A stretch of 34,402 nt of DNA from Desulfobacterales bacterium (GTDB taxonomy: Bacteria > Desulfobacterota > Desulfobacteria > Desulfobacterales > JAHDSC01). Location of the stretch: contig JAFGES010000084.1 of assembly GCA_016931455.1 (NCBI GenBank), forward strand, positions 1-34,402. Reading direction: 5' to 3'. This document shows positions 17,673 to 27,400 of the stretch, one piece after another. A model generated the notes under the pieces. It was not told where the DNA came from. It was given only the letters and a program-made list of their open reading frames with translations, and searched no databases. Made by a program: the position numbers and the translations under genes. Each line of letters begins with the position of its first letter. Positions within the stretch are counted from its first letter, which is position 1.

Positions 17673-17878
17673 GAACCTTTTCCCTTATATTAAATTATAA
17701 CCGCAGAGCGCCACCGTTTAAATCAGTAAATCCCTGCTATCTAAACAATTAAGTTTAACATAAATTGGTAGAGTTTGCCAAAGATTTATATTTGTTTCTT
17801 AATGTCTACAGACCGCAAATTATTAAAAAACACGGAGCGTATCGCAAATGGCGGATAAAAAGTAAAGTTTATTTTTAT
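17673..17878. other. Divergent intergenic region, DnaJ-family gene/lexA cassette
   Basis: About 200 AT-rich bases before the lexA control region. It must include the leftward promoter of the DnaJ-family gene, but I cannot place it. No small gene or RNA is apparent. Confidence 0.4.
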
Positions 17879-17906
17879 ACATTAACATTACATTGACATT
17901 TACATT
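17879..17906 (+). promoter_or_regulatory. Array of five ACATT repeats over the lexA-imuB-dnaE2 promoter
   Basis: ACATT occurs at 17879, 17885, 17890, 17896 and 17902, a 5-6 base period. Copies 1, 3 and 5 are 11 and 12 bases apart, about one helical turn. The array covers the -35 box and is a good candidate for the LexA operator of this cassette. It is not the E. coli (CTGT-N8-ACAG) or Gram-positive (GAAC-N4-GTTC) box. Confidence 0.4.
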
Positions 17907-17921
17907 TATGCACGTTATAGT
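17893..17921 (+). promoter_or_regulatory. Near-consensus sigma-70 promoter of lexA-imuB-dnaE2
   Basis: TTGACA (17893-17898) and TATAGT (17916-17921) are separated by exactly 17 bases. Transcription should begin near 17928, about 34 bases before the lexA ATG. A near-consensus promoter suits a gene set that must be held off by a repressor. Confidence 0.75.
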
Positions 17922-17934
17922 GATATTGTTTAAC
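17914..17934. promoter_or_regulatory. Imperfect inverted repeat GTTA...TAAC over the -10 box
   Basis: GTTATA and TGTTTAAC form arms (GTTA.A / T.TAAC) around the -10 element and start site. A second operator candidate for the adjacent repressor; arms are short, so chance is possible. Confidence 0.25.
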
Positions 17935-17961
17935 AGGGCTGAATCTAAACGGGAGGCTTTC

Positions 17962-18600
17962 ATGCGAGCGCAACTCACGCCGAAGCAACAGAGTTTTTTA
18001 GACTATCTTCACCGTCAAATTATGCATGCCGGCAAATCTCCCAGCTTGCGTCGAGCAGCACTGGATTTGGGTGTCAGCCATGCGGCGGTTGCTCAGATTA
18101 TAAAGGTGCTGGAAGAAAAAGGCTGCGTGAAAAGAGATGGCCGCTATAGTCGCCGGATTTATCTTTTGAATCGTATGGCTGAAGCCTCTGCTGTGCAGCG
18201 GTGGCGTGAAATTCCGGTTATCGGGCGTGTGACGGCGGGACTGCCCCTGTATGCGCAGCAGGAATGGGACGGAAGCATAGTCCTCGATGCTGCCGTCTAT
18301 CGCGGGCGGAACCTCTTTGCGCTTCGCATTAAAGGCGATTCCATGATCGGGGCCGGGATTTTAAACGGTGATCTGGCTATCTGCGAACCCCGTCAATATG
18401 CCCAAAACGGTGAGATTGTCGTGGCGCTCATCAATGGTGAAGATGCGACCGTCAAGCGGTTTTTTTTGCATCACGACCATATTGAACTTCGTCCGGAAAA
18501 TTCGGACTATGAATCCATGCACTATCAATTCGGTGAAGTCCTGATTCAGGGTAAGGTCATCGGTATTCAGCGCGGGCCGGAGATTATGGAGAAGATTTAA
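17962..18600 (+). CDS. LexA-family SOS repressor with self-cleavage domain
   Basis: A 212-aa repressor. The N-terminal winged helix (LTPKQQSFLDYL; SPSLRRAALDLGVSHAAVAQII) is followed by an S24 latent protease domain. The cleavage site is A92-G93 (VTAGLP), with nucleophile S127 (KGDSMIG) and general base K165 (DATVKRF); spacing matches E. coli LexA. RecA-stimulated self-cleavage should relieve repression. The recognition helix differs from canonical LexA, so its operator is probably different. ATG 17962 has GGGAGG at the right distance; starts at 17893 or 17908 would fall inside the promoter. It leads the cassette with imuB and dnaE2, as LexA2-type proteins do, and may be a second LexA in this genome. 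Confidence 0.88.
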   Translation: MRAQLTPKQQSFLDYLHRQIMHAGKSPSLRRAALDLGVSHAAVAQIIKVLEEKGCVKRDGRYSRRIYLLNRMAEASAVQRWREIPVIGRVTAGLPLYAQQEWDGSIVLDAAVYRGRNLFALRIKGDSMIGAGILNGDLAICEPRQYAQNGEIVVALINGEDATVKRFFLHHDHIELRPENSDYESMHYQFGEVLIQGKVIGIQRGPEIMEKI

Positions 18601-18614
18601 TCGGAAGGTGAAGC

Positions 18615-19787
18615 GTGGAACGTACGATTATCCATTTAAACGTGGCTGATTTTGCCGTTGCCGTGGAGCGGGAGGTGGATTGCCGACTGAAAAACCGGCC
18701 GGTGATTATTGCGCCGGAAGGTGCGGTACGCTCTCGGGTGTATGACATGAGCCAGGAGGCCTATGTGGCCGGGGTCCGTAAAGGCATGTCTTTGCGTCGG
18801 GCTACTCGATTGTGCGGCAGTGCTGAAATTTTGTCGCCTCATTGCGACCGCTATGAACGGGCCATGAAATCTCTGCTCAAACGGGCACTGCCGTACTCTC
18901 CCTTAATTGAAATGGATGATTGCCGGGGGCATTTGTTTATCGATGCCACCGGCACCCACCAACTCTTCGGCCCGGCCATGGATGTGGCCCGGCGATTGCG
19001 CCGGGAGATTAAAAGGGATCTCGGCTTTGATCCGATTTGGTCCGTAGCGTCCAACAAACTGGTTGCCAAGGTCGCTACACGTCTTGTAAAGCCTGTGGGT
19101 GAATACCTTGTGGCAGCCGGTGAAGAAGAAGCGGTTTTGGCTCCGCTGCCGGTTTGCCTGATTCCCGGTATCGAGCACGGCGATCTGCTCAGGCTGCAGG
19201 AATTCAATCTGACGCGGGTGTTTGAGGTGGTGACGCTGAGCTTGGAACAGCTGCAGATGATTTTTGGAACGTGTGCTCGGTTTATTTATGAATCGGTACG
19301 CGGGATCGATTCATCCCCCGTTGAGCCGGTGGGGCGGAAACCCCCGGTGGTCAGCGTTGACTTCGAATTCGGCGACGGCACCAACCAACCTTCCAACCTT
19401 GAAAGCGCTCTCTATAGTTTAGTTGAACAAGTCGGCAGTCAGCTTCGCAAACGCCGATCGGCTGCTCGTCGCCTTCGAATCCTGATCGACTATTCCGACG
19501 GCATGCGATGCGGCCGACAGACGATGATCAGACCGGCAACGGCTGATGACCCGACCCTTTTTGAGTGGGCCCGATCCTTGTTTTTGCGGACTTGGACTCG
19601 ACGGGTACGCGTAAGACATATACGTCTGATTGGTGATCAATTGGTATTTCCGCCGACCCAACTGGAGCTTTTTGCCGTTGACCGAAAGAAAACGCAAAAA
19701 CAGGTGCAATTGGCGGCTGCCATGGACTGTATTCGCGTACGTTTCGGTCCGCAAGCCATCGGCGTCGGTCGGCCGCCGGCAATCTGA
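18615..19787 (+). CDS. imuB: ImuB-like, catalytically inactive Y-family DNA polymerase homologue
   Basis: A 390-aa Y-family fold protein. The first metal ligand of Pol IV (HxD) is Asn here (IIHLNVADF, N9). The SIDEAFLD motif reads CRGHLFID, with G105-H106 in place of the catalytic Asp-Glu. Both changes argue against polymerase activity, as expected for ImuB. A beta-clamp-binding pentapeptide QLELF lies at 349-353 near the C-terminus. It should bring DnaE2 to the clamp at lesions. It sits 14 bases after lexA and 21 bases before dnaE2, in one operon. An imuA gene, its usual partner, is absent from the cassette. It is shorter than many ImuB proteins (about 500 aa). A metal-shifted active Pol IV cannot be fully excluded. 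Confidence 0.82.
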   Translation: MERTIIHLNVADFAVAVEREVDCRLKNRPVIIAPEGAVRSRVYDMSQEAYVAGVRKGMSLRRATRLCGSAEILSPHCDRYERAMKSLLKRALPYSPLIEMDDCRGHLFIDATGTHQLFGPAMDVARRLRREIKRDLGFDPIWSVASNKLVAKVATRLVKPVGEYLVAAGEEEAVLAPLPVCLIPGIEHGDLLRLQEFNLTRVFEVVTLSLEQLQMIFGTCARFIYESVRGIDSSPVEPVGRKPPVVSVDFEFGDGTNQPSNLESALYSLVEQVGSQLRKRRSAARRLRILIDYSDGMRCGRQTMIRPATADDPTLFEWARSLFLRTWTRRVRVRHIRLIGDQLVFPPTQLELFAVDRKKTQKQVQLAAAMDCIRVRFGPQAIGVGRPPAI

Positions 19788-19808
19788 ACTGAAAACGGAT
19801 AAGCCGCC

Positions 19809-22800
19809 ATGATTCCCTTAACGGTTCGTTCGCATTATTCTTTGATGTGGGGTACGGACTCCGTTAAACAAATTTGTCGTATTGCCAAACAACTGGGTTA
19901 TAAGCGTTTAGCACTGACCGACACGGACAATGTTTACGGACTGTGGCCCTTTTTGGCCGCCTGCCGGTGTGAAGAAATTACCCCCATTGTGGGGGCGGAG
20001 GTTACCGATCCAAGGCACAACCGACGGGCGGTCTGTTTGGTGGAAAATGAAACCGGTTATCACAACCTTTGCCGTCTGCTCACACGCCGTCACCTGGACG
20101 AGGCGTTTGATCTGGAAGGGGCGGTTGCAGCGCATGCCGAGGGGTTGACCGTTCTGACCGGCAGTGTTGATCTGCTTTTCTCATGGCACCGTGCCGGTGT
20201 CCAAGTTGCAGCCGCCATGCCGCGCAGGCCTTTGCCTGCCGGCCATCGACTGCGGCAAACCGCCAAACGCCTCGGTGCGCCTTTGGTTGCCACGCCGGGT
20301 AATTTCTTTTTAGAACCCAAAGATATAGGCCTTCATCGGCTGTTGCGGGCAATTGACGGCAATACCACCGTCGAGCGTCTTGATCCCGGAAGTGTTGCTC
20401 CCCCGGACGCATGGTTGGCTGCTTCCGACGAATATACCCGCCGGTTTGCTGTTTGTCCTGAAGCTATGGATTGCACGTATGCGCTTGCTGATCGTTTGCG
20501 CTTTACCGGTCCGAAATTCGGGGTGGTCATGCCGCCATGGGGAAAACGCAAGAACCCCGGCATTGAGGACGCGTACCGATGTTTGCGTGAAGCGGCTTAT
20601 GCAGGTGCTCACAAGCGTTACGGTGGCGAGTTGTCCGAGCCGGTGGTCGAGCGGCTCGAACACGAACTGCAGCAAATTCGAGCCAAACAATTTTGTGCCT
20701 ATTTTCTGATCGTTCGCGATATTGTCAGCCGCAGCCCGCGAACCTGCGGACGCGGTTCGGGAGCAGCTTCCTTGGTCGCGTATTGTTTAGGCATCACCAA
20801 TGTGTGTCCGCTCAAACACAATCTCTATTTTGAGCGCTTTTTAAATCCGGGCCGTACGGACCCGCCGGACATTGATGTTGATTTTGCCTGGGACGAGCGT
20901 GACGATGTGCTTAATGCCGTCCTGACACAATACCGGGGACATGCGGCAATGGTTTCCAACCACGTGCTTTTCCAGCCCCGCATGGCCGTTCGCGAAGTCG
21001 CCAAGGTTTACGGATTGACTGCCGCTGAGATCGGCAAGGTCGTCAAACGTCTGCCGTGGTATTGGCGCAGCCGTGATTTAGATACCGATCTTTTGACCCG
21101 TCTAAAAAATCGACCTGAAACCAAGGCCCTTGATTTTCCTTCACCCTGGCCGGAAATTTTGCGGTGGGCCCAACGGATCATCGGTATTCCGCGTTATCTG
21201 TCGGTCCATCCCGGGGGGGTGGTGATCACGCCCGGTCCCATTGATACCTATGTCCCGATTGAGCGGGCCGCCAAGGGAGTGCCGATTATCCAATGGGAGA
21301 AAGACGGCGCCGAGGAAGCCGGCCTGGTCAAGATCGATTTGCTGGGCAATCGAAGTTTGGGGGTGATACGGGATGCCGTGGCCAATGTTCATGCCAACGG
21401 CATTGTTTTCGATGAAACGCACTGGAAACCTGAAGATGATTTTGTTACGCAGGAGGCCCTATCCCAGGGCGACACCATGGGCTGTTTTTATATCGAAAGT
21501 CCGGCTATGCGGCTTTTGCAGAAAAAATCCGGGGTCGGCGACTTCAATCATCTGGTCATTCACAGCAGCATCATCCGCCCGGCAGCCAATGATTTCATCC
21601 GAGAGTACATCCGCCGCCTGCACGGCGGCTGTTGGGAACCGATTCATCCCCTTTTGACCGATGTGTTGACAGAAACCTTCGGCATCATGGTATACCAAGA
21701 GGATGTATCCAGGGCGGCCGTATCGGTCGGCGGTTTTACCCATGCCGAGGCCGATGGCCTGCGCAAGATTTTGTCCAAGAAAGACCGTCGTCAGCAGTTA
21801 CGTGATTTTTACGCCCGTTTTGTCTCCGGGGCAAAATCTCGGGGGGTATCGGCCGAACAGATCGAAGAGATTTGGAACATGATGATGAGTTTTGACGGAT
21901 ACTCCTTTTGCAAACCCCACAGCGCATCCTATGCCCGGGTCTCATTTCAGGCAGCCTATCTAAAGGTGCATTACCCGGCTGAATTCATGGCGGCGGTCAT
22001 CAGCAACCAGGGCGGTTTTTACAGCACATTTGCCTACGTTTCCGAAGCCCGGCGTATGGGACTTGAGATCCAGCCGCCTGATGTCAATAAAAGTGATATT
22101 TGCTGGAAGGGGCAGGGTAGGGGCATGCGTGTGGGGCTGCTTTCCATCAAAGGGCTTACCGGGCAAACCCGCAAACGGATTATTTCTCAGCGCCACGCCA
22201 GGCCCTATGACAGTATGAGGGACTTTCTTACGCGCGTCCGTCCCAATGATGTTGAGGCGCGCGCACTGATCCATTGCGGGGCCTTAGACGGCATGATCGC
22301 TCATGGCAATCGAGCGGTGTTGATGTGGGAGCTGGCTTGCCGGCAAACATCCCGGTCAATCCAACCGGCGACGGACTTTCTCTTTGCCGCTACTCCTTCC
22401 GCTACCCTTCCGCCGCCTTTGCCGCCGGAAAATGAACGCGATCGTCTGCGGCGTGAATTTGCCGTGCTCGGTTTTTTGTGCGCCCGCCATCCTCTTGAGT
22501 TGTTTGCAGATACCTTGAAGAAAATGCGTATGATCAAGGCCGTGGATCTGCCGCGCTTTATCGGCAAACGGGTTTGCTTGGCGGCTTGGCTGATTACCGG
22601 TAAAGTGGTTTCCACCAAACACGGCGAATCAATGCAATTTCTGACGTTTGAAGATGAAACCGGAATTTTCGAAACGACCTTTTTCCCGCAGACTTACCGC
22701 CGCTTCTGCCATATGATGGATCGGCAGCATCCCTACCTGCTTGCCGGAAAAGTCGAACAGGACTGGGGCGCCGTCACATTGACGGTTGATCAAGTGACCT

Positions 22801-22886
22801 TGCCTTTGCCTGAAAAATATGCCATTAATACCGTGTTAAATGGCGCTAAAAAAGGACCTTCATGCAGGGTAATTCCTAATTTTTAA
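19809..22886 (+). CDS. dnaE2: Error-prone DNA polymerase III alpha subunit DnaE2
   Basis: A 1025-aa C-family polymerase of DnaE2 length (replicative DnaE is about 1160). A PHP-like domain comes first, then the polymerase core with GRGSGAASLVAYCLGIT and the catalytic PDIDVDF motif (D354, D356). VHPGGVVI and SFDGYSFCKPHSASYARVSFQAAYLK follow, then helix-hairpin-helix-like and OB-fold regions (FLTFEDETGIFETTFFP). Damage-inducible lesion bypass with ImuB is the established role. The PHP N-terminus reads VRSHYSLMWG, without the usual His pair, so PHP nuclease activity is doubtful. Third gene of the lexA cassette. A terminator is not evident before the next gene, which starts 20 bases on. Confidence 0.93.
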   Translation: MIPLTVRSHYSLMWGTDSVKQICRIAKQLGYKRLALTDTDNVYGLWPFLAACRCEEITPIVGAEVTDPRHNRRAVCLVENETGYHNLCRLLTRRHLDEAFDLEGAVAAHAEGLTVLTGSVDLLFSWHRAGVQVAAAMPRRPLPAGHRLRQTAKRLGAPLVATPGNFFLEPKDIGLHRLLRAIDGNTTVERLDPGSVAPPDAWLAASDEYTRRFAVCPEAMDCTYALADRLRFTGPKFGVVMPPWGKRKNPGIEDAYRCLREAAYAGAHKRYGGELSEPVVERLEHELQQIRAKQFCAYFLIVRDIVSRSPRTCGRGSGAASLVAYCLGITNVCPLKHNLYFERFLNPGRTDPPDIDVDFAWDERDDVLNAVLTQYRGHAAMVSNHVLFQPRMAVREVAKVYGLTAAEIGKVVKRLPWYWRSRDLDTDLLTRLKNRPETKALDFPSPWPEILRWAQRIIGIPRYLSVHPGGVVITPGPIDTYVPIERAAKGVPIIQWEKDGAEEAGLVKIDLLGNRSLGVIRDAVANVHANGIVFDETHWKPEDDFVTQEALSQGDTMGCFYIESPAMRLLQKKSGVGDFNHLVIHSSIIRPAANDFIREYIRRLHGGCWEPIHPLLTDVLTETFGIMVYQEDVSRAAVSVGGFTHAEADGLRKILSKKDRRQQLRDFYARFVSGAKSRGVSAEQIEEIWNMMMSFDGYSFCKPHSASYARVSFQAAYLKVHYPAEFMAAVISNQGGFYSTFAYVSEARRMGLEIQPPDVNKSDICWKGQGRGMRVGLLSIKGLTGQTRKRIISQRHARPYDSMRDFLTRVRPNDVEARALIHCGALDGMIAHGNRAVLMWELACRQTSRSIQPATDFLFAATPSATLPPPLPPENERDRLRREFAVLGFLCARHPLELFADTLKKMRMIKAVDLPRFIGKRVCLAAWLITGKVVSTKHGESMQFLTFEDETGIFETTFFPQTYRRFCHMMDRQHPYLLAGKVEQDWGAVTLTVDQVTLPLPEKYAINTVLNGAKKGPSCRVIPNF

Positions 22887-22906
22887 TTGAACTGTGCAGG
22901 AAAACT

Positions 22907-24355
22907 ATGGACGAATCCAAACCCTTCTGGGAACAATCTGAATCTCGGCGTCTTGAGTTCAAGGAAGCATGGCCCAAAGGTGACCAGATCGCCCGTACGG
23001 TGGTTGCTTTTGCTAACGGGGCCGGTGGGAAAATAGTGTTCGGCGTTAAAAATAAGCCCAGAGAGATTATCGGTATAGCTGATGATGAACTCTTCGCATT
23101 GGAAGAACAGGTGGCAAATCATATTTTCGACCGCTGCACCCCGACAATCATTCCAGAGATCTATATCCAAAACGTGGAAGGTAACCCCCTGCTGGTTGTG
23201 GAGATATTTTCCGGTTTTCAAAAGCCCTATTTTCTTAAAAACAAAGGTAAACGCAAAGGAACATATGTAAGAATCGGCTCCGTAAACCGGCTTGCTTCGG
23301 AAGAAACACTGGTATCTCTGGAACGTGATAAGCGAAAAATATCGTATGACGAAGTGGTAGTATACGAATTTACCGCCGAACAATTGAACCTCAAGCGGTT
23401 TATAGCCGATTATACAGCCAGGTCCGGGAAACCCTTATCTGAAGAAAAACTCCAAAATATGGGATTGTTTGTTCCGGAGCGAGGGACTCTTTTCCCAACC
23501 CACGCAGCAATTCTGCTTTCCGAAGCACCTGCGAGAAAACGCTTTTTCCCATATGCTAAAATTGAATGCGCCCGATTCAAAGGAACAGAAACAAAAATTT
23601 TTCTCGATCAGGCTACGATCGCTGAGCCGGTTTATGCCGTCATTGAACCTTGCATGGCTTTTATCAAGAGAAACATCGCTTTGGGTTCACGAATTGGTGA
23701 AATATATCGGGAAGACCGTTGGGAATACCCTCTGGAAGCTGTTCGAGAGGCCGTCATCAATGCTGTTATACACCGGGATTACGCCATTCAGGGCAGTGAC
23801 ATCAAAGTGGCCATCTTCGATGATATGCTTGAAATTACAAGCCCCGGTCCTTTGCCGGACAACTTGCCGCCTGATGCCCTGGGAACAGGCCGGTCGGAAA
23901 TCAGGAACCGAATTCTCGCTCCCATTTTCAAGGAAATGAAATTGATTGAAGCCTGGGGGACTGGAATCCGGAAAATGCAGTCCGAAACTGCAAAATACCC
24001 GGAGATAGACCTCGTTCTGCAGGAAATCGGGCATGCTTTTCAGGTGCGGTTTATCAAAAAAGAAGCCCTATCGACTATTGATGAGACCCATGTTACACCC
24101 CAAGATGAACCTCATGTTACACCCCAAGTACTTCAATTGCTCTCTGTTTTGAAGGGTGCCGAGGATCGAGATACACTGCAACGTGCCCTGGGCTTAAAGG
24201 CCAGAAAGAATTTTAGACTTTTGTATCTGGTTCCGGCTTTAGACGCTGGTCTAATCGAGATGACGATCCCTGATAAACCCCGAAGCAGTAAGCAGAAATA
24301 CCGGTTGACGGAACAAGGTAAATTGATTCTAAAAAAATTACGATATTCAACTTAA
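22907..24355 (+). CDS. AlbA_2 (Schlafen-like) plus HATPase_c_4 putative regulator
   Basis: A 482-aa protein of the COG2865 type. The AlbA_2 domain (residues about 8-130) contains ESRRLEFKEAW, TVVAFANGAGGKIVFGVKN and the RIGS.NRLAS block. A GHKL ATPase-like region (about 265-365) follows with REAVINAVIHRDY, SPGPLP and WGTGIRKM. Two HVTPQ repeats (395-399, 403-407) lead into a C-terminal winged helix (about 410-480). The family is annotated as transcriptional regulators, and members are common in defence and mobile regions. AGGAA lies close to ATG 22907. It is only 20 bases after dnaE2, so it may be read through from that operon, but its composition and neighbours fit the downstream accessory region. 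Confidence 0.85.
   Translation: MDESKPFWEQSESRRLEFKEAWPKGDQIARTVVAFANGAGGKIVFGVKNKPREIIGIADDELFALEEQVANHIFDRCTPTIIPEIYIQNVEGNPLLVVEIFSGFQKPYFLKNKGKRKGTYVRIGSVNRLASEETLVSLERDKRKISYDEVVVYEFTAEQLNLKRFIADYTARSGKPLSEEKLQNMGLFVPERGTLFPTHAAILLSEAPARKRFFPYAKIECARFKGTETKIFLDQATIAEPVYAVIEPCMAFIKRNIALGSRIGEIYREDRWEYPLEAVREAVINAVIHRDYAIQGSDIKVAIFDDMLEITSPGPLPDNLPPDALGTGRSEIRNRILAPIFKEMKLIEAWGTGIRKMQSETAKYPEIDLVLQEIGHAFQVRFIKKEALSTIDETHVTPQDEPHVTPQVLQLLSVLKGAEDRDTLQRALGLKARKNFRLLYLVPALDAGLIEMTIPDKPRSSKQKYRLTEQGKLILKKLRYST
24089..24128 (+). repeat. Two 16-base direct repeats encoding HVTPQ linker units
   Basis: CATGTTACACCCCAAG occurs at 24089-24104 and 24113-24128, a 24-base period that keeps frame. Such VTPQ units vary in number among proteins of this family, so this is an expandable in-frame linker repeat. 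Confidence 0.8.
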
Positions 24356-24423
24356 GCACCGATCATTTTAAGACCATTTTACATTAATCAATTATCTGAA
24401 ATTTAGGGTGCGTTATAAACAAA
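24356..24423. promoter_or_regulatory. Short leader before the helicase operon
   Basis: Sixty-eight AT-rich bases between the AlbA_2 gene and the helicase. A GCACC (24356) and GGTGC (24407) pair could fold or bind a regulator, but the arms are only five bases. No clear -35/-10 pair is seen, and the helicase ribosome-binding site is weak. Confidence 0.25.
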
Positions 24424-27400
24424 ATGGTTAAACTCGAAGAGATTAAAAAAGATTCGGTATTAAATGGCATTGTGCTCGGACAATCCGTCAAGATTGCAAG
24501 CGTTGACGGTATCGGTGAAGATGCCATTTCAATTTTTTATAAGGATTCACATGGCCAGCTTGGTGAACGGATGCTGTTTCGTTCCGATGAAGCCAACCTT
24601 TCTCATGCCGAACTTGGCCGACCCTGGAGCTTTGATGGTAATGGCGCTGATTTCAAACTTGCAGCTGAAGCCCATCGTATCCATTTAGCACATCTTTTTG
24701 ATCCATTAATGGCGGTACATACATCAACGGTTGATCCCCTTCCACACCAGATTACCGCTGTTTATGATGCCATGCTGCCCAAACAACCTTTGCGATTCCT
24801 TTTGGCAGACGATCCTGGTGCTGGGAAAACCATCATGGCTGGGCTTTTCATACGCGAGTTGATGGTTCGAGGTGATCTGAAACGTTGCATGATCGTGGCA
24901 CCGGGTAATTTGGTCGAGCAGTGGCAGGATGAAATGGATCAAAAATTTGGGGTGTCCTTTGAAATTTTTAACCGCGAAATGGTTGAAGCAACAAGGTCTG
25001 GAAATCCTTTTGATGAGAAAGATTTATTAATCGCTCGTGTGGACCAGCTTGCCCGTGCCGAGGATTTACTTGAAAAATTGCAGGTTACGGACTGGGATTT
25101 GATCGTTGTCGATGAAGCCCACAAAATGTCGGCCTCCTGGTTTGGCAACAAACTCAACAAGACCAAACGTTATCAACTGGGTGAAGAGCTTGGTAAAATC
25201 ACCCGCCATTTATTGTTGATGACAGCTACGCCGCATAATGGCAAAGAAGAGGATTTTCAAACCTTCATGGCGCTTCTTGATTCAGACCGTTTCTATGGCA
25301 AATTTCGAGACGGCACCCATCAAGTTGACACTTCCGATCTCATGCGCCGCATGATCAAGGAAGATTTATTGAAATTCGATGCAACACCATTATTCCCTGA
25401 ACGCAGAGCCTATACGGTCAATTATAAACTCTCCGATTCTGAAGCTGCACTCTATGCCGCTGTCACCGAGTATGTACGCAATGAAATGAATCGTGCTGAA
25501 AATCTGGATAAAAAAAGAAAAGGCAACATTGGTTTTGCTCTCACTATTCTTCAGCGCCGCTTGGCCTCCTCCCCAGAGGCGATCTATCAATCGTTGCAAC
25601 GCAGACATAAAAAATTGCTGCGCATGCTGGAAGAAGTGAAGCTGAACAAGCGTGGTCTTTCTGAACTGGGAAACCTGAAATCCTCTAAATATCAAATGAC
25701 AGAAGAGGAATATGATGAATTTCTTGATGATGCCCCTGACGAAGAAGTGGAAGAGCTGGAAGACGAGGTCATTGATCAGGCCACCGCTGCCCAGACCATA
25801 GCAGAGCTTGAAGCGGAAATCGAAAGTCTTGAAAGGTTGGTGGCACAGGCCAGGGCAGTTCGGCAGGCTGAAGAGGACCGTAAATGGACTGAATTGTCAA
25901 AACTTCTGCAAGATAACCAGGAAATGTGGGATAAGCATGGCAATCGGCGCAAATTGATTCTGTTTACTGAACATAAAGACACACTCCGATATCTCTATGA
26001 TCGGATCACTGGATTGCTTGGTAAAGAAGATGGGGTGGTGATTATCCATGGCGGTATTAAAAGGGAAGAACGCCGCAAGGTGCAGGAACAATTCACCCAG
26101 GATAAAGATGTTTTGATTCTTATCGCCACTGACGCTGCCGGTGAAGGTATCAACCTTCAACGGGCTAATCTCATGGTCAATTATGATCTGCCATGGAATC
26201 CGAACCGTTTGGAGCAACGTTTTGGGCGTATCCATCGTATCGGCCAGACCGAGGTTTGTCATTTATGGAATCTGGTGGCCAGTGAAACCCGTGAAGGGGA
26301 CGTTTTTCAACGGTTATTTGATAAGCTTGAAAACGAGCGGGAAACATTGGGCGGTAAGGTGTTTGATATTCTGGGTCAGGTATTTGAAGAGTTTTCACTT
26401 AAAGAACTGCTCATGGAGGCGATCCGCTATGGTGACCGGGAAGATGTAAGGGCTAAGCTCTATCAAAAGGTTGAAAATGTCCTGGATACAGAACACCTAA
26501 AGAAAATTATCGAAAGAAACGCCTTGGCTGCTGACCATATGGATTCTGGTAAATTGTTCCGAATCAAAGCGGAAATGGAAAGAGCCAAAGCGTTAAAGCT
26601 TCAACCATTTTTTATACGCGCCTTTTTTGAGGAAGCTTTTACCAAACTGGGTGGTCAGTTGAAAAATCGTGAAAAAGGTCGGTTTGAAATCAGTTATGTT
26701 CCAGGATCAGTCCGTTCAAGGGATCGGGCAATCGGTTATGGCAAACCTGTGCTTCGCCGTTATGAACGGGTTTGTTTTGAAAAAGACAAAGTGCGCATGG
26801 ATGGAAAACCGATAGCAGCACTTATCGCACCAGGTCATCCCATTATGGATGCAACCATTGACCTGATTCAGGAACAATACCGTGATCTGTTAAAACAGGG
26901 TACAATCCTGATAGACCGTTCCGACGAAGGAACCGAACCTTATATACTCTATATCATAGATCATACCATCAGGGATGGCGGTAAGGACAAGAGTGGGCTG
27001 CAACGAATTATTTCCAGAAGAATGCAGTTTGTATTGATCGATGCCAACGGCAATATTTATCAGGGCGGGCATGCACCCTATCTTGATTATGAAGAGGTGA
27101 ACGCCGAAGAAATGACGCTTATCCAGGATGTTCTGGATCAACCCTGGTTAAAACAGAATATGGAAACCCCTGCTTTGGAACATGCTGTTAAAAAATTGGT
27201 GCCGGAACATTTTGAGGAAGTGAAATCAAGACGGGAAAGAATGGTTGACCTGACCCTTCAGGCGGTGCATGAGCGGTTGACCAAGGAGATCAACTATTGG
27301 AGCCATCGGTATGAAAAATTATTGTTGGAACATCAGGCAGGGAAACAACCCAACATGCAACCGGAGAATGCCCGCAGACGCGCCGAGGAATTGACCAGCA

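Noticed and set aside
17893-17961. Longer N-terminus for the LexA-family protein
   Set aside because: The TTG at 17893 is the -35 box and ATG 17908 lies in the promoter spacer; ATG 17962 has the proper ribosome-binding site and matches family length.
20080-20690. Long antisense open frames within dnaE2
   Set aside because: They are shadows of a GC-rich coding gene, with no ribosome-binding sites and implausible translations.
24089-24128. CRISPR-like repeat
   Set aside because: Only two 16-base copies lie in frame within a gene, encoding HVTPQ linker units known to vary in this protein family.
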